Position numbers and translations under genes: made by a program. The notes under the pieces were generated by a model. It worked only from the letters and a program-made list of their open reading frames with translations, made no database searches and was not told the origin of the DNA. Shown one piece after another: positions 17,610 to 26,971 of a stretch of 64,000 bases of DNA. The DNA is from Thalassotalea eurytherma. Its GTDB lineage: Bacteria; Pseudomonadota; Gammaproteobacteria; Enterobacterales; Alteromonadaceae. The stretch spans positions 212,797-276,796 of the forward strand of contig NZ_BSSU01000003.1 of the NCBI RefSeq assembly GCF_030161415.1, given 5' to 3'. Each line of letters starts with the position of its first letter. Position 1 is the first letter of the stretch.

Positions 17610-19205
17610 TTATTTAACTTTTTTCAATATTATGAACCTATTAGAATTTTCATTAACATTCATTGAATATCTCTTTCTATTGCCAATAGAATCCCACATA
17701 AATTCAATATTATGCAATGACTCTAGATATCTAACAAAATCAATACCAAAATAATAATACCTATGCTTATTTAGAGCTGTTGAATTTCTACTAACTTGTT
17801 TCGTCTTGCTCTTCATGTTAGGGCCCAAAACGGAGAAGACCATTACGCCACCAAGCTTAACAAGACCCAGTAATTGTGTTATTAAAAATTCGTAATCAAC
17901 ATTTATATAATCTATTAAGTGCATATGAAAAACACAATCAAAACTCTCGCCCGAACGTTCAAAATCACTGTATTTTTGCATCATCAACGACCCCACACTA
18001 GATTCGTTCAAGGCCATATGTCTGTATTTTTCCGCGAATACATCGCCAAATAATTTTTTACATAAATGACTTGGATTTATTTGAAGTAATTTAAAATCCT
18101 TGTGTCCAAATGTCAGATAATAATCAAATAGTAAACTGTAAGCAATTCGATGCCTAGCTAATGACTTGCAATATTTACACTCTTCGTTTTTCCTTTTGTT
18201 ATAGTCACTAAATACCGTTGATAAGCATATGCTACAATATACGCTTGAACTACTAACACCTGTTAATCGAGATTTACATTTCTTTCTCAAGTCCAATAAA
18301 TACTTACTCGTTGAATTAACTTTTAAAGCTAAATCAATTGTTTCTAACGATCCAATAATATCATTATTGAAATCATGTACTTTATACTTAGTAAGAAAGT
18401 AATCAACTAGATTGGAGTTAAGTAATATTGCTTTATCGACATGCCTTTTTGCCGCTCCATAGTTACCTTGTGATAGTCTACGCTTACTTAATTCATGCAA
18501 TAGTGACGACTTAAAATATAAAGATTGTTTTTTTGCTGCCTTGTAGACATTTCTAACGGAAGTGGCCTTGTTACTCAATATGCTTCGTAAAAGCAGTCCC
18601 AAATGATGTGTGGAAGCAATAGGTATGAGGGTATAATGCCCACAGTAATTTGCTTTAATACCAATTATGGGAGTGTTCGCAGTCGCTGATTTATTGATTG
18701 ATAAAAAATGTAGATTATCTGCTTTAAGCTTTTCATCGTAAAAAATAAAACTTCGTCCATTCAAATCATATGAAGTTATTTCCATGTTTTTATGAAGAGA
18801 TAAATCGAAATATTGTGAATACTTGCTTTCCCAGCCAGAAACAACCTGAGGATCAATTGAATACTGTGGAGAAAAGGAGATAACAAAATCACAATTAAAT
18901 AAGCGACTGTATTTAATTGCTCCGTAACCTCCCATACTCGAGCCATATGAAATAATATATTTATATTTAGCAAATAATTTACTGATAGAGTTGTAACCTT
19001 CTACCATATAGGATTTTGGATACCAATTATTTCTCTTAGGAATTACGCCAAGACAGTCATATCCCAACTTATTAAAGGCATTACCACCAGGTATCCCTTT
19101 TACGTTAAAGTCGTGATTCATCGGGCAGAATGAAATCACTAAATATTGGCTATTGCAGGTAGATAAATGAAAAGAAATCTCTTCACTCTCATATAAAAGC
19201 TGCAT
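17610..19205 (-). CDS. Multidomain protein: alpha/beta-hydrolase-like, TPR-like, zinc-ribbon and methyltransferase-like parts
   Basis: A 531-residue protein of unusual make-up. Residues 1-215 look like an alpha/beta hydrolase: SYGSSMGGYGA near residue 90 is the nucleophile elbow, and CGHYTLIP near 190 could supply the His. Residues about 225-300 hold TPR-like helices (RRLSQGNYGAAKRHVDKAIL). A CxxC...CxxC zinc-ribbon-like unit follows (YCSICLS, then ECKYCKSLARHR). Residues about 350-531 resemble a class I methyltransferase without a clear Gly-rich loop: SFDCVFHMHLIDYI, then VKLGGVMVFSVLGP. Its stop is about 240 bases upstream of ugd and its start is 2 bases from the next sulfotransferase stop. 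It may deacylate or methylate the polysaccharide. No close family recognised. Confidence 0.6.
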   Translation of the reverse strand: MQLLYESEEISFHLSTCNSQYLVISFCPMNHDFNVKGIPGGNAFNKLGYDCLGVIPKRNNWYPKSYMVEGYNSISKLFAKYKYIISYGSSMGGYGAIKYSRLFNCDFVISFSPQYSIDPQVVSGWESKYSQYFDLSLHKNMEITSYDLNGRSFIFYDEKLKADNLHFLSINKSATANTPIIGIKANYCGHYTLIPIASTHHLGLLLRSILSNKATSVRNVYKAAKKQSLYFKSSLLHELSKRRLSQGNYGAAKRHVDKAILLNSNLVDYFLTKYKVHDFNNDIIGSLETIDLALKVNSTSKYLLDLRKKCKSRLTGVSSSSVYCSICLSTVFSDYNKRKNEECKYCKSLARHRIAYSLLFDYYLTFGHKDFKLLQINPSHLCKKLFGDVFAEKYRHMALNESSVGSLMMQKYSDFERSGESFDCVFHMHLIDYINVDYEFLITQLLGLVKLGGVMVFSVLGPNMKSKTKQVSRNSTALNKHRYYYFGIDFVRYLESLHNIEFMWDSIGNRKRYSMNVNENSNRFIILKKVK

Positions 19206-19207
19206 AT

Positions 19208-20227
19208 TTATTTCCTTAAACGAAGTAAGGATGAATTATACAAAGTAAGAATTTCAAGCGATTTATGTACATCGACGTCTATTAAATTTTGCAAAGCTGA
19301 TATGGTTTTCGTGTCAGATTTGTAGTCTGCTTTATTTAAATTCGAGTTATCATCAAAAGATATTGAGTATTTATTACGCAGACCACAGATGTCGTCGACA
19401 TTATTCGTATTTATAGTTTCAGTCACATCACTATACAATTTAGGCTTTGTAAGGTTACTAAACTGTGATGAAACGCTTCTCAATTGCCGCCAGAGAAACT
19501 CAGAACTTTCAAAATCATATTTATCACCAACAAAATCAGTAGGGTACTGCCTAAGTATATTTAAAACAAGCATTACTTCTGCTGACAGCGTTTCATTAGA
19601 TTTATTAATCAATTTCTTAAAGCCCGCAACATCTAATTCTGTCACTCGATTAACGGTGTGAATAAAATCTTCGAAAAGGTCAGAATTATGCCATTTTGAT
19701 TTGTCAAATGGTCGGATGATCATATCTGCATTAAATACAGATTCATAAGCATCAATAACTTTCATAAAATTAGAGCGGAACTTATTATAATCAATTATAC
19801 TCCCCCCCCTTTTCAAGTTTTCTTGCATTAACGACAAATAATAATCTGACGGCTTTCTCACATAAGCAATTACTGTAAAGTCATCACTCCACCTAGATAA
19901 ATACTTTTTTAGTTTCGTTAAAGATTCTTTGTTTATCACAGACATCATATCACTAGAAATCTCTTCACAGGAATATAATATCGTAGAATACCTCTTTGTA
20001 TTGACCTCTTCATCAATGTATGCCGAAAACAAATCTATTTCTCTTTTATCAGCAACACTTAGTTTTTTCTTTGAAATTATATGCTTAAGTGTTCGTGCCT
20101 TAAAATCATTATTAATAAATGGATAGAGAACATCCTTATTATGAACATATTCTAAATTATTTTTAAACAATTGTTGTATGTATGTGGTTCCCGTTTTCGG
20201 AAAACCAATATATATTATCGATTTCAT
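19208..20227 (-). CDS. Sulfotransferase family protein
   Basis: A 339-residue protein starting MKSIIYIGFPKTGTTYIQQ. The FPKTGTT loop at residues 9-15 is the classic PAPS 5'-phosphosulfate-binding motif. ILYSCEEISSDMM near residue 85 and FTVIAYVRKPSDYYLSLMQE near residue 115 match the 3'-phosphate-binding Arg/Ser region. It is the clearest sulfotransferase of the five here and lies about 13 kb from the other four. It overlaps none of its neighbours but is only 2 bases from the downstream multidomain gene. It should sulfate the polysaccharide; the acceptor is unknown. Confidence 0.85.
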   Translation of the reverse strand: MKSIIYIGFPKTGTTYIQQLFKNNLEYVHNKDVLYPFINNDFKARTLKHIISKKKLSVADKREIDLFSAYIDEEVNTKRYSTILYSCEEISSDMMSVINKESLTKLKKYLSRWSDDFTVIAYVRKPSDYYLSLMQENLKRGGSIIDYNKFRSNFMKVIDAYESVFNADMIIRPFDKSKWHNSDLFEDFIHTVNRVTELDVAGFKKLINKSNETLSAEVMLVLNILRQYPTDFVGDKYDFESSEFLWRQLRSVSSQFSNLTKPKLYSDVTETINTNNVDDICGLRNKYSISFDDNSNLNKADYKSDTKTISALQNLIDVDVHKSLEILTLYNSSLLRLRK

Positions 20228-20253
20228 ATTAATAAACCTAATAGTGAGATAAA

Positions 20254-20272
20254 GCCATACTAGGTGTATGGC
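20254..20272 (-). promoter_or_regulatory. Hairpin in leader of sulfotransferase gene
   Basis: GCCATAC and GTATGGC form a perfect 7-base-pair stem with a 5-base loop, 27 bases before the sulfotransferase start at 20227, in a 157-base gap. On the minus strand it is followed by TTTATCTC, a weak U-tract. It could be a weak terminator or attenuator after the 585-residue gene; evidence is limited to the stem. Confidence 0.35.
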
Positions 20273-20384
20273 ATCAAGGGGCGCTTCTACTTACCCTGGT
20301 AAACTCCAACCGGACACATTCCTTATAGAATCGTTCCTTACCCCGTAAACAAGAATTCACCATAACTCCCTTAAAGTAAAACAC

Positions 20385-22142
20385 CTATGTATTATAGTTT
20401 TTTGAGAATGGTGAATATACCCAAGATTTGCAATAAATATTCGACTTTATATTTGAGATTTTGGTCAAATTAACTTTTGTTCTGTCATGATATTTAGCAA
20501 ATGTGGAACGGTACTTATCAACATCAAATTCGTTACATAGAAATTTAAAAAATTTATAGTGCCTCAAGTACATATTTGCACCTTGAGAAAAATACTCATC
20601 CAATGTGGGCTCAGTACCTTTGTACGTTACAGCGTGAAACCCCTGGTTGAGATACAGCGATTTTGAGTATTTAACTAATGGAATTTTACGTAATGAATCT
20701 ACGGTGCCAAAATACCTGAACCTAAAATCGATGGCGAAAGAGTAAGGCCAATATTTCCCAAATGCCCATTTCACCGATCTGTGATTTTGGTAATTATAAC
20801 TGCTATTCTCCGGTCGGTATAAATGGTGTTCCATAACTTCAGTAAAGTTGTTCGACGTTACATTACCATTCTGCAAGTCTTTCGGTAGCATCTCTAGCAA
20901 CAACGCTAGCGCAAACTTATGACCACCTGCATCCAGGTTTTTTACATAATCTGAAAAGTCATTGTGACTGGTAGGTAAATCCAAAAACTCATCTACATCA
21001 ACAGTGAGCAGCCAACTTCCTTCTTCCTGAAATAGCCCCATTAACGTTCTAATCCAGAAAACCTTCGATGTTTTAAAGCTGCCAAACCTTGGTCTTACGA
21101 CGTGCACATCTGAGTACTCGAGAGTTTTTTCTATCTGGACATCAGAATGATCATCAATGATTATAAAACGCTCTATACCAATACTCTTGTAATGCTCGTA
21201 CCATGCTTTCAGCATCATATCTTCATTTTTGGCAACAGTATAAACCGTGGATATGCTTTCTTTCTTTAACGTTGACAACCCAGTTCCATGAAAGAATACC
21301 TTTGAATTTTTTTTAATGAAATCATGCTCACAGAACTCTTCTTGTTTTTTCGCAAGCTTCGCCTGAAAATACCCTTTCGCATTGTCACTTTCCGAGACAT
21401 TGTACAGCGCATAATACATATTCAAGTTATGGAAGATATTCATAGAATCATCTTTCTGCACGTAATCGCTGCCACGAGGGTTTAACGGTAACTTTTGTTC
21501 CCCTAAATCACTAATGACTATTTTGGGTGATAATTCATTTCTTTCGACAAATTCAGAAACTTCCTTTGACGAATTTATAATGTTTCGAGAACCTCGTGAG
21601 ATAAATGAAAAGTCGGTACTAGTAATACATTTCAGCAGCAAAGAAATTTCATCAAATTGCCTTGGTAAAAGCTCATTAATGTACCCATGTTCCTTGTATA
21701 ATGCAGTTGGGATAGTAACTCTACCGGATGTGCCATCCCCCCATTCTCCGGACCAGTGATGTAAAAAGCATTTACCATCATGTTCTTTAATACGCTCCAG
21801 CGTTTTTGCAACTTCTGCTTCAGTTATAAAATTGTCGCCATCCAAGCTTGAGTAAAATTTGGAATTAATAACGCCCTTAAAACTGTTCTTTGCCCAGCAG
21901 AAGTGCCAATAAGGTAAAGGTTCTAGTTTATTAAATCTCAAAAGCCCTGATTTTATTTCTTTTGAAAAATCCTTCTTAACCCACTTTTCGACCTCATTGT
22001 CTTTGTCATAATTATTAATAATCAGTTCAACATCATTTTTAAACTTAGATAACACTGAGACGTTCCATTTTAACGTATTTTTTATGTCATCCGTTCGATT
22101 CATTACTGGCACACAGTATGAAATAACCTTGTTTTTCATCAT
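20385..22142 (-). CDS. Double glycosyltransferase: GT2-like N-terminal half and GT92-like C-terminal half
   Basis: A 585-residue protein with two glycosyltransferase-like halves. Residues about 5-210 look like GT2 (VISYCVPVMNRTDDI, then SSLDGDNFIT with a DGDN acidic site). Residues about 295-560 resemble the Glyco_tranf_2_4/GT92 group: VYTVAKNEDMMLKAWYEHY, then IGIERFIIIDDHS and LLTVDVDEFLDLP, where DVDEF is the metal-binding motif. Both acidic motifs are intact, so two different transfers are possible. Upstream lies the exostosin-like gene 32 bases away. Base composition of 17.6-22.1 kb looks more AT-rich than the adjoining precursor genes, hinting at transfer. Linkages are unknown. Confidence 0.75.
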   Translation of the reverse strand: MMKNKVISYCVPVMNRTDDIKNTLKWNVSVLSKFKNDVELIINNYDKDNEVEKWVKKDFSKEIKSGLLRFNKLEPLPYWHFCWAKNSFKGVINSKFYSSLDGDNFITEAEVAKTLERIKEHDGKCFLHHWSGEWGDGTSGRVTIPTALYKEHGYINELLPRQFDEISLLLKCITSTDFSFISRGSRNIINSSKEVSEFVERNELSPKIVISDLGEQKLPLNPRGSDYVQKDDSMNIFHNLNMYYALYNVSESDNAKGYFQAKLAKKQEEFCEHDFIKKNSKVFFHGTGLSTLKKESISTVYTVAKNEDMMLKAWYEHYKSIGIERFIIIDDHSDVQIEKTLEYSDVHVVRPRFGSFKTSKVFWIRTLMGLFQEEGSWLLTVDVDEFLDLPTSHNDFSDYVKNLDAGGHKFALALLLEMLPKDLQNGNVTSNNFTEVMEHHLYRPENSSYNYQNHRSVKWAFGKYWPYSFAIDFRFRYFGTVDSLRKIPLVKYSKSLYLNQGFHAVTYKGTEPTLDEYFSQGANMYLRHYKFFKFLCNEFDVDKYRSTFAKYHDRTKVNLTKISNIKSNIYCKSWVYSPFSKNYNT

Positions 22143-22174
22143 AATTCCTAAAAACTAAAATTGATTCTTCTCTG

Positions 22175-23089
22175 CTATAAAAACCAATCGTTTCTAGCAT
22201 TGGATAGAAATGAAGGTAAATTTTTTATTACCTCCTCTTTTTCCAATAACTCTAAAAACTTATATTTACAATTTAACTTTTTTGTAAGTTCGAGCTGAGA
22301 ACTTATAAGAACCGGAATGCAACCAAATTCTATCGCTTCCCAAAGCCTTATCGAATTAGGCCCACTGCCCGAGGGACACAAACAAAAAACCGTATCTTCC
22401 ATTACTTCTATATATTCCTTCTCGTGCTGCTCTCTTACTTTTTGCTTTGCTTCAGCTTCACTTTCACCATGGAGCTGATTTCGGTATATATCCTGTTCAA
22501 AGTGCCATTCACTGCGCTCGATAATGATTGCATCGTCTCGCTTTGGCAAGTTAAAAATCCACTTGCGTACCTCTGTCATATAAAGCCCAGGCTGGTACGC
22601 TCCAATAAAGCTGTATAAGTGTTTTCGCTCTTTTAGCGGTTTATTTCTGTAAGGTTTTATACGCTTATAATGCATTACCGGATAAAGTGGGTACGGATGT
22701 AATTTTATACCCTCAGCTTCACACTGTCCTTTAATTTTATGTGACCAATAAATATCGGTAATCCCTAGCGCCTTAAAATAAGGCAAAAGCTTTAGTGCAT
22801 ATATATGCTGACAGTAAGTGACAACTTTCAGTGCCATTTTAGGTGGTTTATTCGCCAAAGCGTGTAACAACTTGGTCGATTTTTGTGGATTATGATCAAG
22901 GTAGTCAATTAATGTAGCCCAAGGAAAACAAATATACTGATTACTCAATTCATTATCATCACCGCTAATTAGTTTTTCATAAGCCCACAATTCCGTTTTA
23001 GCAGGAATCTGCCAGTCATGATCATAAGAAAAAATATTTCCTGTTCGTTTCCAGCCGTTTGGATATTGAACTATTTGTTGGTTATACAT
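22175..23089 (-). CDS. Exostosin-like (GT47) glycosyltransferase
   Basis: A 304-residue protein with the exostosin-family signature in its C-terminal half: DTVFCLCPSGSGPNSIRLWE followed by AIEFGCIPVLIS, the conserved donor-site segment of GT47 enzymes. HLYSFIGAYQPG near residue 155 and IIIERSEWHF near residue 195 fit the preceding fold. Its ATG at 23089 overlaps the stop of the upstream 826-residue gene by 8 bases, so the two are coupled. Bacterial GT47 proteins build capsular and lipopolysaccharide chains. Which sugar is added here cannot be told. Confidence 0.8.
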   Translation of the reverse strand: MYNQQIVQYPNGWKRTGNIFSYDHDWQIPAKTELWAYEKLISGDDNELSNQYICFPWATLIDYLDHNPQKSTKLLHALANKPPKMALKVVTYCQHIYALKLLPYFKALGITDIYWSHKIKGQCEAEGIKLHPYPLYPVMHYKRIKPYRNKPLKERKHLYSFIGAYQPGLYMTEVRKWIFNLPKRDDAIIIERSEWHFEQDIYRNQLHGESEAEAKQKVREQHEKEYIEVMEDTVFCLCPSGSGPNSIRLWEAIEFGCIPVLISSQLELTKKLNCKYKFLELLEKEEVIKNLPSFLSNARNDWFL

Positions 23090-25562
23090 TTAACTGACAG
23101 AACCACGCACCTTTTTCACAAGGCACTAACTCTTCCATGTATGTGATAAAGCGAGACTCAATCGTTTTTTTCCAATGTACTGCAATATTTTTCTCTTCTT
23201 GACGGTTATAGTCGTCAAGCACTAAATCAAGTTGGTGACTTCCTAAATGATTTAACAGCTTAGTGACTGCAGGCAACCTAGCTAGTGGCCCTGTTGCCCC
23301 TGGTGGCCCATCAATTAAAACGAGTACCTTAGCTACTCTATTTCTAAAAATATCAGCGATCTGTGCGAGCGCATTGTCACAATCATAGTAAAGATAAGGT
23401 TTTTCATCGCATACAAAATTAACTAATGGAGCATGCACCAAATTAACTACCCCATCTAGATTAGCTTGTTTCAAAGACAATAAGGTTTTTTCGTGATACT
23501 TTTTATTATGCTCAAAAGTTAGAACACGTTGCGGAAGCTCATTTGCAAAGTTACTAACATAGGTTAAATCATCAACATATTTGCCCATCTGTTCAGTTTT
23601 ATTTTCAATACTAATGACACTTTCAGAAGAAGACTTTTTAGCCAGTGCTTGCGCGAATAGCTTTGTCGATGTACCGCTACCAAATTCAATAATCAAGTCG
23701 TAATTATTGTTCTCGATTTTTCCTAATAAGAATAATGCAATATCACTGCTGATCGGCCAACCATGGTATTCCATAGCTAACTTCCCCGTTTCCAAGTAGC
23801 TTTGTACACCAATGAAAGATTCGACTTGTTTAACAGAATTATTGAAACCCTGTTCCAAACTCCAGTCTAGATTCCTTTTCATCTCTGCCAATTCATTCTT
23901 ATGGTTTACATTTACCTGTTTGACAAGAGCATCAAGCATACTTTGTGTTTCCTCGCTTTGTTTACTTTCTAAGTGGGAAATAACCGCATCTTTCTCTTCT
24001 AATTGCTTTTCAAGTTCCAAAACCTTTGTCTTAGCTACCTCAGTCCTCTCTTTATGAACCTGACACCAATGCAATTTATCGTTAAGTGACTCAGCTTGTT
24101 GCTCATTTTTTTCAACACTTTTTCTAAGCTCTAGGTTTAACGCTTCAACTTCCTTATTTAAACTTCCAGCCCAATCTTTATGCTCTAGGTAGCGCTTATG
24201 CTCTTGATCTTTTTGCAATACTGCTTCATGAAGTTTTTGCTCTATATCTTCATTGTCATCTAGCTTTTTTTGTAGTGTTTGAACATGTTCATTAAGACTT
24301 TCAATTTGAGTCTTACTGCCTTGACGTGAACGTTTTTGTTCATCGCGCTCTTTAGTTAGCGTAGCTACTTGAGCTTGAAGCTGTTCTATTTTTGAAGATG
24401 ACTGTTCACGCTCTGTTTCAAGCACCTTCGTTGTGCTATTTACTTGTTCAACAAGTGATGTTTTTTCACTTTTTAGTTTTTCAGTATATTTTGACTGAAT
24501 ACCAACCTTTTGTTGATACTCATTCTGAGCATCTTCTATATAGCTTTTGAGTTCTGCAACTTGATTATTAAGTTTTGTTTGTTGCTCTTGGGCTTGTGTC
24601 AAACATAGTTGCAGCTCGTTAATACGGTTACTTTTTTGTGTTAATTCTGTGGCTGCTCTATCCAAAGCTTCTTGATGAGAATCGTTTATTTGCTCAATTG
24701 TTTGCTTGTGTTGGTTATAAACATCTTTGGCTGCAACGCGTTGTTCATTGTTACTGGCAATTAACTGCTCTATTTTTTGTTCAAGTAGCGAGTAGGACTC
24801 GTCTTTTTTTACTAGTTGATTTTCAAGAGATTGAATAGTGTTAATATGCTTTTGGTTCTCATTCTCAAGCGAACTTAATTTTTTTATAAGTTTGGTGTGC
24901 GCTAACTTTTCTTTATTTAATACAAATACGGTATTTTCAAACACAAGGTCATGTGCTTGGGTAACAACATGGTCGAAACAGTAGTTATCTAACCGTTTGA
25001 TTAAATCTTCTTGCTGCCCACTGCTTGCATTTATTGCATGGTTTATTGTTTGAATAACGACGAAATCAAACGTTTCTAGCGTTGACGGTTTAACGCCCTC
25101 TAAAATTTGTTGTTCAGCGCCATTCAGTTGCAACACAAGTAGGCTTAAATCATTGCTCTGAACACTGAAATCATCAACCAAGTACTCTAGCGATGTGGCT
25201 TCAACTTTTTGCTTACTCGTTATAGACGTGTTTTTGAATACTTTTTTAATTGCTTCAGGTTCTTGTAAGCCACTAAATTGAGCAGGCTGTGTAATAAAAA
25301 AGTCAACATGATTATTCATGCCTTCATTAACCAGCGCCTTGTTAAGGCAAGCGGTATTGTTTTTTATAAGTGAGTTGTTAACTTTTTCTTGGAGTTGTTC
25401 AAATTGACTTTCAGCGGCTTCAATTAATATTAACTGCTTTGGCTTGAGCTCTTGATAAAAAGCTAGCTCAGCACACAAGCCTGCACCAACGTGAATGATT
25501 GTACCGACATTATCTAGCTCAATTTTACGCTCTAGTAGCTTTGTATAGATCGATTTATTCAT
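23082..25562 (-). CDS. FkbM-like methyltransferase, long coiled coil, second methyltransferase-like domain
   Basis: An 826-residue protein. Residues about 18-210 resemble an FkbM-type SAM-dependent methyltransferase: GTIIHVGAGLCAELAFYQEL, then LILIEAAESQ. Residues about 225-590 are a continuous coiled coil rich in Gln, Glu, Lys and Leu. Residues about 600-826 form another Rossmann-like domain: YDLIIEFGSGTSTKLFAQAL, VISIENKTEQMGKYV, then VLVLIDGPPGATGPLARLP. That resembles class I methyltransferases acting on polysaccharides. The layout, two catalytic heads joined by a rod, recalls chain-length regulators such as WbdD, though no kinase domain is seen. It could cap or modify chain ends at the membrane; this is inference. 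Confidence 0.7.
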   Translation of the reverse strand: MNKSIYTKLLERKIELDNVGTIIHVGAGLCAELAFYQELKPKQLILIEAAESQFEQLQEKVNNSLIKNNTACLNKALVNEGMNNHVDFFITQPAQFSGLQEPEAIKKVFKNTSITSKQKVEATSLEYLVDDFSVQSNDLSLLVLQLNGAEQQILEGVKPSTLETFDFVVIQTINHAINASSGQQEDLIKRLDNYCFDHVVTQAHDLVFENTVFVLNKEKLAHTKLIKKLSSLENENQKHINTIQSLENQLVKKDESYSLLEQKIEQLIASNNEQRVAAKDVYNQHKQTIEQINDSHQEALDRAATELTQKSNRINELQLCLTQAQEQQTKLNNQVAELKSYIEDAQNEYQQKVGIQSKYTEKLKSEKTSLVEQVNSTTKVLETEREQSSSKIEQLQAQVATLTKERDEQKRSRQGSKTQIESLNEHVQTLQKKLDDNEDIEQKLHEAVLQKDQEHKRYLEHKDWAGSLNKEVEALNLELRKSVEKNEQQAESLNDKLHWCQVHKERTEVAKTKVLELEKQLEEKDAVISHLESKQSEETQSMLDALVKQVNVNHKNELAEMKRNLDWSLEQGFNNSVKQVESFIGVQSYLETGKLAMEYHGWPISSDIALFLLGKIENNNYDLIIEFGSGTSTKLFAQALAKKSSSESVISIENKTEQMGKYVDDLTYVSNFANELPQRVLTFEHNKKYHEKTLLSLKQANLDGVVNLVHAPLVNFVCDEKPYLYYDCDNALAQIADIFRNRVAKVLVLIDGPPGATGPLARLPAVTKLLNHLGSHQLDLVLDDYNRQEEKNIAVHWKKTIESRFITYMEELVPCEKGAWFCQLNV

Positions 25563-25618
25563 GAGTCACATTTCTTAATTTTAGAGGCATATTTTTTAGA
25601 AGGGCAGTAAAAACTTTA

Positions 25619-26851
25619 CTATTGTTCTACATCCATGTTTGTTAACCAGTTCCCAACATCTTGAAACAACTGATTAAAATAATCATTATTAACTCGCCCA
25701 ATACTAGCACAGCCTATGCGGTTTGACCAAGTTATTTGAGCTATTTTCTTAGTTGTTAAATGGTCAATTTTTAGGTTTGTATATCTACAAGATAAACGGT
25801 TAGCTTCTCTTTCACACCAGGTTGTTGTTAAGCTAATTACTGCCAACTGATAATAAGCAGCAAGCCATAAAACACCAGAGCTTTGTTCTTGGTATGCAGA
25901 TTGATCATAATTTAATAGTAATGCATCTGAATTTGAAAACAACGTAAGTAGTTCACCGTGTGATAAAAAACGATTAATTATTTCTATATTATATTGCGCA
26001 GCCAAATTTACTAACTCATTAGTCGTGTTTATTAGCTCAGAATTTTCATTGGTTAGGGTATATTGTATGACGAGTTTCAGCTCTGAATTACCACCTTTGA
26101 TGATAGCTTGAATAACACTTGGTAGCTGGCAAAACCCTTTATTATGTTTTGCATCACCGCAATATAGTAATAATTGCTTTTCTGAGCTTACTTCTAATTC
26201 GATTGCTGAATCGGCATCATTTATTAAAGCACAGGGTTGTATAAAGATTTCTCGTGCTAAAATTTCTCTGAAACTTTCTGCTGTTTCAAAGTCAGAGGCA
26301 AAAAAATTAATGTTTGCAAAGGTTGCTAAAGCTTTAAAGGATAGCTCATTATACATTTGGAAGTAAGGTTCATTTTTCTTGTGTGGTTTGTACATTAAAC
26401 CAATCACTATAGTAAACGCGTGTGGCTCTATCTTTAGTAACTTTAACGCGCAAGTTAAAGCTTGAGCATGTAACCAAGTTAGGGTATGAAACCATAGTAT
26501 TATTTTTTCTTTAGTCGCTCTTTGGTTTATTCCACCAAGCAATGTCGAATATTCTTTGGTTAACTGTCTAACATATGGTTGCGCCTGGCTCAGTGTTGGG
26601 CTTTGGTAGAAGTATTGATAGAAGTCAGTTTCAAAGTAAGGTGTTATTGAGACCCTTTCTGATTCGAGTCTTTCGATAAATGCACTATCACATGCTTTGT
26701 TGGCATAGACTTCAAGCTTAATTCTATTGGTTTTATATGCTTGGGAGTTTACTAACGCTTCGACTATTGCTGGGTGGTGGCCGCCATATTCTCTTAATGC
26801 TGGATCGGGAATGATTATTGTTTTCATAGTATTTTGTATTGGCGGATTCAT
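25619..26851 (-). CDS. GT4-like glycosyltransferase (diverged)
   Basis: About 410 residues with a GT-B appearance. The N-terminal half opens KTIIIPDPALREYGGHHPAI, a Gly-rich acceptor-side loop. The C-terminal half has QLLLYCGDAKHNKGFCQLP, FLSHGELLTLFSNSDALLLNY and QEQSSGVLWLAAYY, corresponding to the donor-phosphate region and EX7E of GT4, although only parts are kept. An ATG at 26827, 8 codons in, puts the start next to the first strand and may be the true one; neither start has a clear ribosome site. It lies between the two coiled-coil genes and is likely one of the chain-building transferases. Confidence 0.65.
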   Translation of the reverse strand: MNPPIQNTMKTIIIPDPALREYGGHHPAIVEALVNSQAYKTNRIKLEVYANKACDSAFIERLESERVSITPYFETDFYQYFYQSPTLSQAQPYVRQLTKEYSTLLGGINQRATKEKIILWFHTLTWLHAQALTCALKLLKIEPHAFTIVIGLMYKPHKKNEPYFQMYNELSFKALATFANINFFASDFETAESFREILAREIFIQPCALINDADSAIELEVSSEKQLLLYCGDAKHNKGFCQLPSVIQAIIKGGNSELKLVIQYTLTNENSELINTTNELVNLAAQYNIEIINRFLSHGELLTLFSNSDALLLNYDQSAYQEQSSGVLWLAAYYQLAVISLTTTWCEREANRLSCRYTNLKIDHLTTKKIAQITWSNRIGCASIGRVNNDYFNQLFQDVGNWLTNMDVEQ

Positions 26852-26935
26852 TTCTTTTGTTTTTCTGATTATAAAGTTTGATTTAGGGGGATCAGCTAAC
26901 AGTATTCTGGAATGACCTCATTCTTATTGATACTA

Positions 26936-26965
26936 GATTCCGCCCTAAAACACTACCCGAATGAC
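26936..26965. repeat. Degenerate GTCAT...ATC palindromic element
   Basis: Reading the minus strand, a GTCATTC foot and a GGCGGAATC end surround a longer, poorly paired middle. This is a decayed form of the hairpins seen at 13138 and elsewhere. A further GGAATGACCTCATTC fragment precedes it at about 26909. It is low-complexity evidence, reported because the same ends recur in other gaps, including a similar decayed copy near 32807-32832. Confidence 0.35.
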
Positions 26966-26971
26966 TAAATT

